From NCBI RefSeq assembly GCF_900142375.1, contig NZ_FRAR01000019.1, forward strand, positions 1 to 64,000: a DNA stretch of 64,000 nt, in the 5' to 3' direction. This stretch comes from Desulforamulus aeronauticus DSM 10349 (lineage in GTDB: Bacteria > Bacillota > Desulfotomaculia > Desulfotomaculales > Desulfotomaculaceae). The position numbers and the translations under genes are program-made. Shown here one piece after another: positions 53,035 through 61,880 of this stretch; the stretch's first letter is position 1, and every line of letters begins with the position of its first letter. The notes beneath the pieces are model-generated. The model ran no database searches. It saw nothing but the letters and a program-made list of their open reading frames with translations, and had not been told where the DNA came from.

Positions 53035-53322
53035 TTATCCCTTCTCTTGGCGATTAGGACGGTATTTTAGTAATTCTTGTTCCAAAGAATGGGTATAATT
53101 TTTAAGCTCTCCATATTGCTTGGATATTTTGTATTGGCGGGCGATGCTAAACAGCCAGGCTACCACCATGCCACTTAAAGCAGCCCCCAGAATTACAAAA
53201 GCCAAAGGAAACCCGGGCAATTGCCAGAGTAAAAATTTGATGCTGATTAATTCCGAATTTTGGATAGCAAAGACGGCTACTAAAATAGAAAAGACAGTGG
53301 CTATCCCAAAATATAGCCGCAT
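53035..53322 (-). CDS. LapA-domain membrane protein
   Basis: A 95-residue membrane protein with two helices (about 4-22 and 40-64) around FAIQNSELISIKFLLWQLPG, the LapA/DUF1049 signature, and a charged coiled tail (KQYGELKNYTHSLEQELLK). Family members are small envelope proteins of uncertain role in Firmicutes. ATG 53322 follows GAGGGGG. It stands alone between rimP and the PHP protein. Confidence 0.8.
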   Translation of the reverse strand: MRLYFGIATVFSILVAVFAIQNSELISIKFLLWQLPGFPLAFVILGAALSGMVVAWLFSIARQYKISKQYGELKNYTHSLEQELLKYRPNRQEKG

Positions 53323-53500
53323 AGTAACACCCCCTCTTTTCTATTCTAGAAAATACAGGAAAAACCTTTAATTTAAAGGTAACATTAGAATGGATTGTTG
53401 ATTATCTAATTGCCGGTAGCCTTAGCCTTAAATATTCATGTCTAATGGTAATTTTGGTAAGCACTTGTGTATCTTAAACGATAAGGATTTACCTAAGCTA

Positions 53501-54532
53501 TTATGCTCTCAGGTAGATATGGTTGGAAAAGATCCAGGGACGGGGCCAGAATTTACCTTTATAGACTTCTACTCGATAAACACCTGGTCCGGGATTTGTC
53601 AATTGGAGAGTTCGGGAGGTGCTTTGGCTAATTATCCGGCCATCTTTAATGATTTTTAAATGAGCTTTCACCGGCAGCTTAACCTTTAAAGTCAGACCGG
53701 GTTTGTGGGATACCTCATCTCCCATTTGCCAATGACGTTCATTATCTTGCAAATAAAATGAAAAGTACTCTACCTTCCCTGCTAAATGATTGACTAGGTA
53801 ACAACAGCCCTTTTTTAAGGCCGAGAGAATCGTGTTTCTATCTTCGTTCAAAATTCCTTTTAAGGGATTTTCACAAACCACATGGGTACGCAGAGTTTTA
53901 AATTGATAAAGATAACTACATAAAGTATTGGGCAGCCAACCTAACTGCCGTCCTCCGTGTGCATCCACACCGGCAATAGCCGGAACTGTCCGAGTTTTTC
54001 CCAGCTCATCCCATCGCAGAAGGGTTTGAGACTCAGGGGGCGTAAGACAAAATTTGGGAAATAGAAAACTCTTTAATAAGCCTCTTCTTGTTCTAAAACT
54101 ACCCATCCATTGGGAAAAATAATTCCACAACTCTACACCATAAGGCACATCCAAGTCCCAGTTTTCCCAATGCATTTTAGCCGGAAATAAAGGATTTTCT
54201 TTTTGATCTGGATGGGCCAAAAAGCCAAATCCCCCTTGGTTATACACATCCTTAGCATATTCACTAGGCTGCAGGTGCTTGTCGGGAACGGAACGAATGT
54301 CATAGCAAAGAAAGTGATTTCGCTTGGGAGTTACTTCTGAACCAATCAAAAACAGGACCCCGTTTAAGTATTGCTCACCTTCCTTATATAAACCCTGTAA
54401 AGTATCATGATCGTTAATGATAATAAATTTCGCTCCGGACCTCCGAGCTGCCCGAGCTATTCCCTTAAAGTCTGCGGAGCCATCGGAATATTTAGTATGA
54501 ATGTGTAAGACTCCCGAATAATTGTATAGCAT
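53501..54532 (-). CDS. PHP-domain metal-dependent phosphoesterase
   Basis: The 343-residue protein has the PHP metal motifs in order: GVLHIHTKYSDGS (H-x-H), IINDHDTL, FGFLAHPDQ and GVDAHGG, so a trinuclear-metal phosphoesterase core. A C-terminal beta-rich region (LTLKVKLPVKAHLKIIKDGR, GPGVYRVEVYKG) looks like a carbohydrate or Ig-type accessory domain. The substrate is unknown. ATG 54532 follows GAGG. Not linked to its neighbours by spacing. Confidence 0.85.
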   Translation of the reverse strand: MLYNYSGVLHIHTKYSDGSADFKGIARAARRSGAKFIIINDHDTLQGLYKEGEQYLNGVLFLIGSEVTPKRNHFLCYDIRSVPDKHLQPSEYAKDVYNQGGFGFLAHPDQKENPLFPAKMHWENWDLDVPYGVELWNYFSQWMGSFRTRRGLLKSFLFPKFCLTPPESQTLLRWDELGKTRTVPAIAGVDAHGGRQLGWLPNTLCSYLYQFKTLRTHVVCENPLKGILNEDRNTILSALKKGCCYLVNHLAGKVEYFSFYLQDNERHWQMGDEVSHKPGLTLKVKLPVKAHLKIIKDGRIISQSTSRTLQLTNPGPGVYRVEVYKGKFWPRPWIFSNHIYLRA

Positions 54533-54633
54533 AAGTACCTCTGCTAGTTAATTTGATTGATGTTTATTAGTTCACAACAGCTTAATTTTAAATCAAACCA
54601 TTGTATATGTATAAAGGAAATTATTAGTATCAC

Positions 54634-54664
54634 GGGTGTCAAGGGGACGGTTCCCTTGACACCC
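54634..54664 (+). repeat. REP-like palindrome, left copy
   Basis: GGTGTCAAGGGGACGG followed by TTCCCTTGACACC, an imperfect palindrome. Its revcomp-type twin lies 300 bases away. This exact motif class (GTGTCAAGGGGACGGTTC) is found at the ends of small transposon-derived elements and of REP-associated transposases. Confidence 0.7.
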
Positions 54665-54933
54665 ACCCTGGGAATTTTCCCAGAACTGCCGAAACTACGG
54701 AAGTAGTATTGACCTTTAATCCTTCAACTGCAATAAAAGCAGGTTAAGAATCGTTTGCAGAAATACATTGCCCCAACAAATAAAATTAAACTGCCTAGGA
54801 TTTCCCAAAAAATTTAATAATTTGGCTAATAAAAGTAAAAAAATTAGCTTTTAATGTGCGTAGCTCCAATTGAGATAGGCACTGCAATTTTCCGGAAGTA
54901 CTGCTATGCGACTTGCCGGCCAGTGCCCCTTGG

Positions 54934-54964
54934 AGGGGTGTCAAGAGAACCGTCCCCTTGACAG
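54934..54964 (-). repeat. REP-like palindrome, right copy (inverted)
   Basis: Read on the minus strand it is TGTCAAGGGGACGG then TTCTCTTGACACC, so it is an inverted copy of the left element with one base different in the core. The pair forms a potential long hairpin (REPIN or MITE-like). Confidence 0.7.
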
Positions 54965-55000
54965 CTACATGTTTGAAATTTTAACAAAACAGCAAAAAAA

Positions 55001-55032
55001 TTAACCCCTTTTAAATCCTTTCAAGGGGTTAA
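55001..55032 (-). terminator. pdaA terminator
   Basis: TTAACCCCTT/AAGGGGTTAA is a perfect 10-bp stem and TTTTTTTGC follows on the minus strand, 38 bases past the pdaA stop. Confidence 0.88.
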
Positions 55033-55069
55033 TTTATCAGAATTTCACCATTTTCTTTCTGGGGCTTCC

Positions 55070-56029
55070 TTATTTAATTTCATCCAATGTTCTGAATTGA
55101 TACCCCTGTTCCCTGCATTCCTTAATAAAATCCCCCAGCATCTCAGCATTCGCCTTATTCACTGCATGCAGCAGGATAACAGCACCACTATGCAAACGCT
55201 CCATGACTTTGTTTTTATTTTCCTCAGGAGTCCCTGCTTCCGGGCGCCAGTCTACGATGGCTACAGACCAGAAAACATTGCGATAACCCATCTCATTGGT
55301 GATTTTCAAAGATTTTTCACTGTATTCTCCCATGGGAGGTCTCAGATAGGTCATACTGCCGCCGGTGGTGTTTTGATAGGCTTCACTAAGGGTGTTGATT
55401 TCTTTACGAATTTTTTCCTCACTAATCTGCGGTAAACTAGGATGGTTATCCGTATGATTTCCTACAATATGGCCTTCCTGAATCATCCGCTTGACCAACT
55501 CGGAATTCCGGCGCAGGTAATCTCCGGTGATAAAGAAAGCTACCTTCACATTATTTTCTTTTAATGTATCTAAAATCTGAGGTGTATAACCATTCTCATA
55601 TCCTTCATCAAAGGTTAGATAAAGGTTTTTACCACTAACATCCCCATGATAAATACCACGATATTTCTCCAACCAAGCCTTCCCTTTAGCATTTACTTCC
55701 GGTAAGGTATGCTGCTGATTGGGTTTATAATACCAGCTTAACTTCTCACCGGCAGGGGCTTGTACATTTGCTGGTGTGCTGGTAGCTGGGGCGGGAGTCT
55801 TATTCTCTTGGTTCTCTTGAGGCTTGGCAGCGGGTTGCTCTGTTGAAATGGTCTCCTCTTCTTGAGGCCTTTCAGCTTCCACCTGAGGCTGTTTTGGTAC
55901 CTCTAGCACAGGGGGTGGGGTTTGGGCGGTCTGTTCCAGCCCACTCTTATTTTTGGCTATCAACATACCCACACCCGTTGTAAATACTACAACGATAACT
56001 ATTAAACCAATCATTAGCTTTTTATTCAT
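55070..56029 (-). CDS. pdaA: PdaA-like peptidoglycan N-acetylmuramic acid deacetylase
   Basis: PdaA removes the acetyl group from muramic acid, the step that leads to muramic-delta-lactam in spore cortex. The 319-residue protein has an N-terminal membrane anchor (about 5-24), a proline/glutamate-rich spacer (about 30-95) and a NodB deacetylase domain with TFDEGYENGYTP (the PdaA form of the motif), GNHTDNHPSLPQ, and RPPMGEYSEKS. The spacer is long. ATG 56029 and the outside domain imply action in the intermembrane space of the forespore. The cortex lytic enzyme SleB that needs delta-lactam is also in this window. Confidence 0.9.
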   Translation of the reverse strand: MNKKLMIGLIVIVVVFTTGVGMLIAKNKSGLEQTAQTPPPVLEVPKQPQVEAERPQEEETISTEQPAAKPQENQENKTPAPATSTPANVQAPAGEKLSWYYKPNQQHTLPEVNAKGKAWLEKYRGIYHGDVSGKNLYLTFDEGYENGYTPQILDTLKENNVKVAFFITGDYLRRNSELVKRMIQEGHIVGNHTDNHPSLPQISEEKIRKEINTLSEAYQNTTGGSMTYLRPPMGEYSEKSLKITNEMGYRNVFWSVAIVDWRPEAGTPEENKNKVMERLHSGAVILLHAVNKANAEMLGDFIKECREQGYQFRTLDEIK

Positions 56030-56183
56030 AGAGCCAGCTTCCCTTCATCAGAATAGTATCTTTTTAGTATTATTACCTAACTGCCAAATGGTAGTCATAT
56101 CCCTCCTGTTTTGGCAATATATAACATACGAAGCCACTTCACTGCTCCGTCTTTCTTATACTATAAACCGGAGGATAGAATAA

Positions 56184-57440
56184 ATGATTCTACAAATCAG
56201 CCGGGCTCGTCTCATTTTGTGTGGTGTAATAATTACCTGTTTACTTTCCCTTTGGCTCATCATCGGTTGCCTGGTAATAGAACGGGTAGAGAACAGCCAA
56301 GAGGGTATGGTGGTAGTTACCTTTACCTTTCTGGCACCCATGAAGCCCTCGGCTATCCAAGATCTAGAGATTCATCAGATCAATCAGGAGAAAAAAGTTC
56401 CTTTTACATATACCTGGCAAACCGCCAATACCTTGCAAATTAGGATTGCTGAAAAGAATTATCCCCGGGGAAACCTTTATCAGTATCGTTTTAAATGTGC
56501 TCCCTCTATGTTCTGGCCCTTTTTCGTCTGGGCCGGGGGCAATTTTCAAGCAAAGGTGCCAATAAGATTTATTGGCATTGAAGCAGGGAATACAGTACCT
56601 TCCAAAGGCCCGGTGATTCTGCAATTTAATACTCATGTGAAGGCTAATGAACTCAACAAATACCTTAAAGTGCCCGTACCCGGAAGATTAGAACCAATCA
56701 ATAAGGACCTGAGCCGCTGGCGTTATTGGCCTACGGAAAAATTAAAAAATCTTAGCACTTACGAGATCGAGCTCTTAAAAGGATTGCCTGGCCAATATGG
56801 GGGTAAGCTTACAAAATCTGTTAAGATACAGTTCAAGACAACACCGGAATTCTTACTTGAGAATGTTTATCCCCGCCCAGGTTCTACCGGTGTATGGCTT
56901 TCCAGAGATATTGTTTTGGAAACGAATCAGCCCCTAAAAAACGGCTCCTTAATTAGTAACGATTTACCCGGTAAGTCGGTTATTAAAGGTAACAAAATTC
57001 AATACCTACCCCAACGCATGCTCCTACCAGGTAAGACGTATCGACTAAAGGCTCACCTGGTTTCAATTAGTAATGAAACTCTCGATTACGAGTATTCTTT
57101 CTCCACCACCAACCTGGGACATAACCGATGGTTAGAATTTCAGCTAGCTCCTTCCCCTACTCTATGGCTGATGGAAGGTAACAAAACACTGAAAGAAATG
57201 AAAGTAACCGTGAAAAGCGGACGAAAAATCCCCAGCGGTACCCTCTACGAGCAAAACCGAAATACTGGCTGGATCAGGCTTAATGCCGACATTCTGTTGC
57301 ACGCCTTACCGGAAGGAAAGGTAGACAATCATAAAAGTCTGGGACTTCCCACTACCTATAGCTGCATCTACCTCAAGGAGCAGGACTTAACAGATCTTCT
57401 CCAGGCTTTACCAGCGGGGTTCATGTTTACTTCCCGTTAA
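56184..57440 (+). CDS. Ig-like membrane-anchored protein with degenerate L,D-transpeptidase-like C-terminus
   Basis: The 418-residue protein has an N-terminal membrane anchor (about 10-31), then Ig-like (SbsA/Big_5-type) repeats (VENVYPRPGSTGVWLSRDIV, PGKTYRLKAHL), and a C-terminal region from about 315 that looks like a YkuD L,D-transpeptidase fold: WLEFQLAPSPTLWLMEGNKT, VTVKSGRKIPSGTLYEQN, and TTYSCIYLKEQDLTDLLQAL near Cys394. The family motif S/T-HGC is changed to TYSC. So it may be inactive or altered. ATG 56184 follows GGAGG. It is the only long plus-strand gene here and diverges from pdaA. Confidence 0.75.
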   Translation: MILQISRARLILCGVIITCLLSLWLIIGCLVIERVENSQEGMVVVTFTFLAPMKPSAIQDLEIHQINQEKKVPFTYTWQTANTLQIRIAEKNYPRGNLYQYRFKCAPSMFWPFFVWAGGNFQAKVPIRFIGIEAGNTVPSKGPVILQFNTHVKANELNKYLKVPVPGRLEPINKDLSRWRYWPTEKLKNLSTYEIELLKGLPGQYGGKLTKSVKIQFKTTPEFLLENVYPRPGSTGVWLSRDIVLETNQPLKNGSLISNDLPGKSVIKGNKIQYLPQRMLLPGKTYRLKAHLVSISNETLDYEYSFSTTNLGHNRWLEFQLAPSPTLWLMEGNKTLKEMKVTVKSGRKIPSGTLYEQNRNTGWIRLNADILLHALPEGKVDNHKSLGLPTTYSCIYLKEQDLTDLLQALPAGFMFTSR

Positions 57441-57518
57441 GAAGGTTCGAGACAAACCTACATTACCAGTATACAGGAAAAACCGCCACATCGTAACATA
57501 AAAACACATAAATCAACA

Positions 57519-57556
57519 AATGCCCTACAGCTCATGAGGATGAACTGTAGGGCATT
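57519..57556 (-). terminator. polC terminator
   Basis: AATGCCCTACAG/CTGTAGGGCATT is a perfect 12-bp stem with a 14-base loop, 4 bases past the polC stop on the minus strand and followed by TTGTTGATTTATG. The T tract is weak. Confidence 0.75.
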
Positions 57557-57559
57557 CTT

Positions 57560-60500
57560 TTAAAATAAAGCCATCTGATCGGATTCTTGTAGATTTCGTA
57601 GTGAACCATGATTTTGCAATACTTCGATTACCGTCTTGGATACCTTCGCCCGACTGCGCAGATCATCAATGGAGGTAAAGGGAGCCTCTTCTCTAGCTGC
57701 TACAATGCTTTGGGCAGCGGCACTGCCTACACCCTGCAAACCGCCAAAGGGAGATAATAATCCGTCTGGTGTGATGATAAATTTGGCAGCATCTGATTTT
57801 TCGAGATTTACTGGTAATAGTTTGATACCCCGTTGGTTCATTTCCAGTGCGACTTCCAGAATGGTCAGGAGGTTTTTCTCCTTGGTGGCGGCCGCGTTTC
57901 CTTTTTCCTCGATTTCTTCAATAACCTGCCGTATTTTACCTTCCCCTTGCACCATCAAATCCGCATCGAAATCATCGGCTCGTACTGTAAAATAAGCCGC
58001 ATAAAAGGCTTCTGGACGGTACACTTTAAACCAGGCAATCCGAAAGGCCATCATCACGTAAGCGGTGGCGTGAGCCTTGGGGAACATGTATTTAATCTTG
58101 CGGCACGATTCTATATACCATTCAGGCACCCCTTGGGCACGCATAGTTTCGGCATCCTCTTCCGTCACACCCTTACCCTTACGTACCCCCTCCATAATTT
58201 TAAAGGCCTGTTTGGGCAGTAATCCCTGGTAAATAAGGTAGACCATTATATCATCCCGGGCCGAGATAGCCTCTGATAGTTTACAGGTACCTTGCCTAAT
58301 TAAATCCTGGGCGTTATTCAGCCAAACATCCGTGCCGTGGGAAAAACCCGAGATGCGTACCAGCTCAGAAAAGGTATTGGGGTTGGTATCCACCAACATT
58401 TGGCGAACAAATTTAGTACCAAACTCAGGGATAGCATAGGTGCCAACCTGGGAGCGAACTTGCTCCGGCGCTACTCCTAAAGCCTCGGTGGATGAGAATA
58501 GACTCATGGTTTTCGGATCATCCAGGGGAATCTGCCGGGCATTTAACCCCGTTAGATCCTCCAGCATACGAATAACCGTCGGGTCATCATGACCCAGAAT
58601 ATCCAGTTTCACCAGACTATCATGAATGGAGTGATAATCAAAGTGGGTGGTTCTGGTATCGGATTTTACATCATCCGCCGGGCGCTGCACCGGTGTAAAC
58701 ATATGCACATCCAGGTGGTTCGGTACCACCATCAACCCCCCCGGGTGCTGACCGGTGGTCCGCTTAACTCCGGCACAACCATTTACTAATCTCTTTAACT
58801 CAGCATTCTTTTTCTTGATATTTCGTTCTTCAAAATAGTTTTTAACAAAACCAAAGGCGGTTTTATCGGCAATGGTACCAATGGTACCGGCTCGGTAAAC
58901 GTACTCCTTACCAAACAGTTCCTCCGTATATTTATGGGCTCGGGGCTGGTACTCACCGGAAAAGTTAAGATCAATATCGGGAACTTTATCTCCCTCGAAG
59001 CCCAAAAACACTTCGAAGGGAATATCATGACCATCCTTCACGAAGGCCGTACCACAGGTGGGGCAATTTTTATCCGGCATATCTGCACCACAGCCCGCTG
59101 ATCCGTCTGTTAAAAACTCACTGTTCCGGCAGTTGGGACACCGATAATGGGGCGGTAATGGATTCACCTCTGTAATGCCGGTAAAGGTGGCCACCAAGGA
59201 AGAGCCTACGGAACCCCGGGAGCCTACCAAATAACCGTCATCCATGGATTTCTTAACCAGCTTTTGAGCAATTAAGTACAGCACCGCAAAACCATTGCCA
59301 ATGATTGATTTTAATTCCTTATCCACCCTTTGCTGTACCACTTCCGGCAAGGGTTCCCCGTACAGTTCCTGGGCCTTTTGCAAGGTCATATCGGTAATCT
59401 GCTGCTCCGCGCCTTCAATGGCTGGGGGGTGCAAAATGTCCGGGATGGGCTTAAAAGAGTTGACCGAATCGGCGATCTGCTGAGGATTCCTCACCACCAC
59501 TTGGCGGGCGGTATCGCTACCCAAATACAAAAATTCCTCCAACATTTCCTGGGTGGTTTTAAAGTAGAGGGGCGCCTGCTGATCGGCGTCCTCAAAGCCT
59601 TTACCCGCCATCAGGATGCGCCGGTAAACCTCATCCTCGGGGTTTAAAAAATGTACATCCCCGGTTGCCACCACCGGAATACCAAGTTTCTCTCCCAAGG
59701 ACACCACTTTACGGTTTAATTCTCTGAGGTCTTCCTGTGTATTTACTTGTCCGTTGCGAACTAAAAATTCATTGTTGCCCAGGGGCTGGATTTCTAGGTA
59801 GTCATAGAAGGCGGCGATGTTCTCCAACTCTTCCTGGGAAGCACCGGCTAACAAAGCCTGAAACAATTCACCAGCCTCACAGGCAGAACCAATAATCAGC
59901 CCTTCCCGCCGCTTCACCAATTCCTGTCTGGGAATCCGGGGTTGGCGGTGAAAGTACTGTAGATGGGACAAAGTAATCAATTGATATAAGTTCTTTAGAC
60001 CAATCTCATCTTTGACCAAGATGGTAATGTGCCTGGATCTCAGCTTGTCCTGTTGGACTCCCCGGCCCAGCTCATTAAGCTGCTTAAGCTCTGTCGTACC
60101 TTGTTCCATCAATTTTTTTAGTAATAGTAGCCATAATTTACCGGTGGCTGCCGCGTCGTCCACCGCCCGGTGGTGGTTGGCCAACTCAATCTTAAACTCT
60201 TTCACCAAGGTCCCTAGCTTATGATTTTTTAAAGTGGGTAAGAGAATCCTGGCCACACCCAAGGTATCGATAACCGTATTCTTAACTTCCACCTGAAGGT
60301 GTCTTCGAAAACCAACCTTCAGGAAACCCAGATCAAAGGAAGCATTATGCGCTACCAGAACTGAATCGCCAATAAATTCCTGTAAGGCGCCCAGAGCCTC
60401 AGGCACTGCCGGTGCATCTTTCACCATCTCCGGGGTAATGCCGGTAAGCTTGGTAACTTCGTAAGGAATTTCTTTGCCCGGCTTGACTAGGGTGGTAAAG

Positions 60501-61846
60501 CGAGCCACTTCGTTCCCCTCACTATACTTTACCGCACCAATTTCAATAATATCATCGGTCCGAGGGGAAAAACCGGTGGTCTCAAAATCCAAAATCACAT
60601 AGGGCAAATTAGCCAATGGCTGATTCTCCTGTAGGTTCCATAGGGTGGGGATGCCGTCATCAATAAGATAACCTTCCACACCATAGATTAGCTTGATACC
60701 GGCCTTTTTAGCAGCAGCATAGGCATCGGGAAAGGCTTGCACCACGCCATGATCGGTAATGGCTACGGCTGGGTGTCCCCAAGCGGCTGCCAATTTTACA
60801 GCATCTGCAGTACCACAAACACTATCCATCGAACTCATTTTGGTATGTAAATGTAATTCCACCCTCTTTTCAGAGGCGGTATCCATGCGCACTGGAGGAG
60901 CATTCCCTAGATTGATATCATAGGCCATGACAGTTAACTCTTGGGAAAACTTATCGTATTGAGCCGGCCCCCTTACCACTACCCAGAGACCATTCTTTAA
61001 CCGCTCACTGGTTTCTGTGTCACCCTCATCCAGAAATTTTTTTACCTCAATGGAATCGGTATTATCCGTTAGGCAAAAGGTTACTATTTGACGGCCTGAT
61101 TTTAGTTGCCTAAAGTCCACATCGAAGATCTTACCTTGAATAACAACACTGCGTTCTTCCTCTTGAATCTCGACAACCGGCGTGGTTTGTCCTTTGATGG
61201 CTTTCCCTATAATAATTCTAGGATCCCCGGTGTGACTGGCAGAGGATGTCTTTTCTTTACTAGGGGGCGCACTGTTTTGTTCAATAACTAGTTTTTCTCT
61301 GATTTCCTGTTCTATTTGCTCCTGCAATTGACACCAGGATTCATCTTCTTCGGGTTGGTGTCTAATTGTCATCTGAACATCTGTTTCTAGACCACATTTT
61401 GCTTTTAGCCAATTTTTTAGGTAAAAATCGCATTCTCTACCCTTAAGTAACTCATGGGTAACCTCGTCTGGCAAGAATAAGGTTAAACAATGCTCCTGCC
61501 ATTGCCATTCGACCTTCTGCAGGCAACCCCGTAAAACTGGATAGCGATGCGCCAACTCGGCTTTGATTAATTCGAAATCCGGTTGATTGGTAACTGCAGT
61601 TGTCGTAGGTTGTTGAATATCTAAAGCCAACAAAACCGGCCCTGGTGTTAAGCATTCCAGGGCCGATTGAAGTTGCAATATTTCTTCACCAGTTAGTTGT
61701 TGTTCCAGATGTAAAGATAATTTCCATTGTCTTTTTTGAGTATTAACCGCTACCCGGGTAATTTTAGCATGTTTAAAGATGTCTTCCTGCAGGTTGTTGC
61801 TGTGCTGTTTATGTTTGTCCAGTACATCTAGCAGTGATACAGCCAC
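57560..61846 (-). CDS. polC: DNA polymerase III alpha subunit, PolC type
   Basis: PolC is the Gram-positive replicative polymerase with its own proofreader. The 1428-residue protein has an N-terminal domain, an OB fold (SVVIQGKIFDVDFRQL), a PHP domain (HLHTKMSSMDSVCG) split by the DnaQ-type exonuclease (YVILDFETTGFSPRTDD, NASFDLGFL, HHRAVDDAAATG), zinc-binding CPNC...CPTC, and the palm (DIDLNFSGEYQ). It is close in size to Bacillus PolC (1437). GTG 61846 is 7 bases after GGAGG; an upstream frame start (61870) overlaps the ribosome-binding site. It follows proS, as in Bacillus, with a glycosyltransferase between. Confidence 0.97.
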   Translation of the reverse strand: MAVSLLDVLDKHKQHSNNLQEDIFKHAKITRVAVNTQKRQWKLSLHLEQQLTGEEILQLQSALECLTPGPVLLALDIQQPTTTAVTNQPDFELIKAELAHRYPVLRGCLQKVEWQWQEHCLTLFLPDEVTHELLKGRECDFYLKNWLKAKCGLETDVQMTIRHQPEEDESWCQLQEQIEQEIREKLVIEQNSAPPSKEKTSSASHTGDPRIIIGKAIKGQTTPVVEIQEEERSVVIQGKIFDVDFRQLKSGRQIVTFCLTDNTDSIEVKKFLDEGDTETSERLKNGLWVVVRGPAQYDKFSQELTVMAYDINLGNAPPVRMDTASEKRVELHLHTKMSSMDSVCGTADAVKLAAAWGHPAVAITDHGVVQAFPDAYAAAKKAGIKLIYGVEGYLIDDGIPTLWNLQENQPLANLPYVILDFETTGFSPRTDDIIEIGAVKYSEGNEVARFTTLVKPGKEIPYEVTKLTGITPEMVKDAPAVPEALGALQEFIGDSVLVAHNASFDLGFLKVGFRRHLQVEVKNTVIDTLGVARILLPTLKNHKLGTLVKEFKIELANHHRAVDDAAATGKLWLLLLKKLMEQGTTELKQLNELGRGVQQDKLRSRHITILVKDEIGLKNLYQLITLSHLQYFHRQPRIPRQELVKRREGLIIGSACEAGELFQALLAGASQEELENIAAFYDYLEIQPLGNNEFLVRNGQVNTQEDLRELNRKVVSLGEKLGIPVVATGDVHFLNPEDEVYRRILMAGKGFEDADQQAPLYFKTTQEMLEEFLYLGSDTARQVVVRNPQQIADSVNSFKPIPDILHPPAIEGAEQQITDMTLQKAQELYGEPLPEVVQQRVDKELKSIIGNGFAVLYLIAQKLVKKSMDDGYLVGSRGSVGSSLVATFTGITEVNPLPPHYRCPNCRNSEFLTDGSAGCGADMPDKNCPTCGTAFVKDGHDIPFEVFLGFEGDKVPDIDLNFSGEYQPRAHKYTEELFGKEYVYRAGTIGTIADKTAFGFVKNYFEERNIKKKNAELKRLVNGCAGVKRTTGQHPGGLMVVPNHLDVHMFTPVQRPADDVKSDTRTTHFDYHSIHDSLVKLDILGHDDPTVIRMLEDLTGLNARQIPLDDPKTMSLFSSTEALGVAPEQVRSQVGTYAIPEFGTKFVRQMLVDTNPNTFSELVRISGFSHGTDVWLNNAQDLIRQGTCKLSEAISARDDIMVYLIYQGLLPKQAFKIMEGVRKGKGVTEEDAETMRAQGVPEWYIESCRKIKYMFPKAHATAYVMMAFRIAWFKVYRPEAFYAAYFTVRADDFDADLMVQGEGKIRQVIEEIEEKGNAAATKEKNLLTILEVALEMNQRGIKLLPVNLEKSDAAKFIITPDGLLSPFGGLQGVGSAAAQSIVAAREEAPFTSIDDLRSRAKVSKTVIEVLQNHGSLRNLQESDQMALF

Positions 61847-61880
61847 TGTTAACCCTCCATACAAATCCATAAGAGAATGA

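Larger units (their letters stand above)
54533..55069. other. Non-coding region with a REP-like element pair
   Basis: 537 bases without a convincing gene. The two REP-like palindromes (54634-54664 and 54934-54964) bracket about 270 bases of AT-rich DNA with a small CTGGGAA/TTCCCAG hairpin (54668-54683) just inside the left one. The pdaA terminator lies at 55001-55032. I see no open frame that looks like a transposase remnant. Confidence 0.65.
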
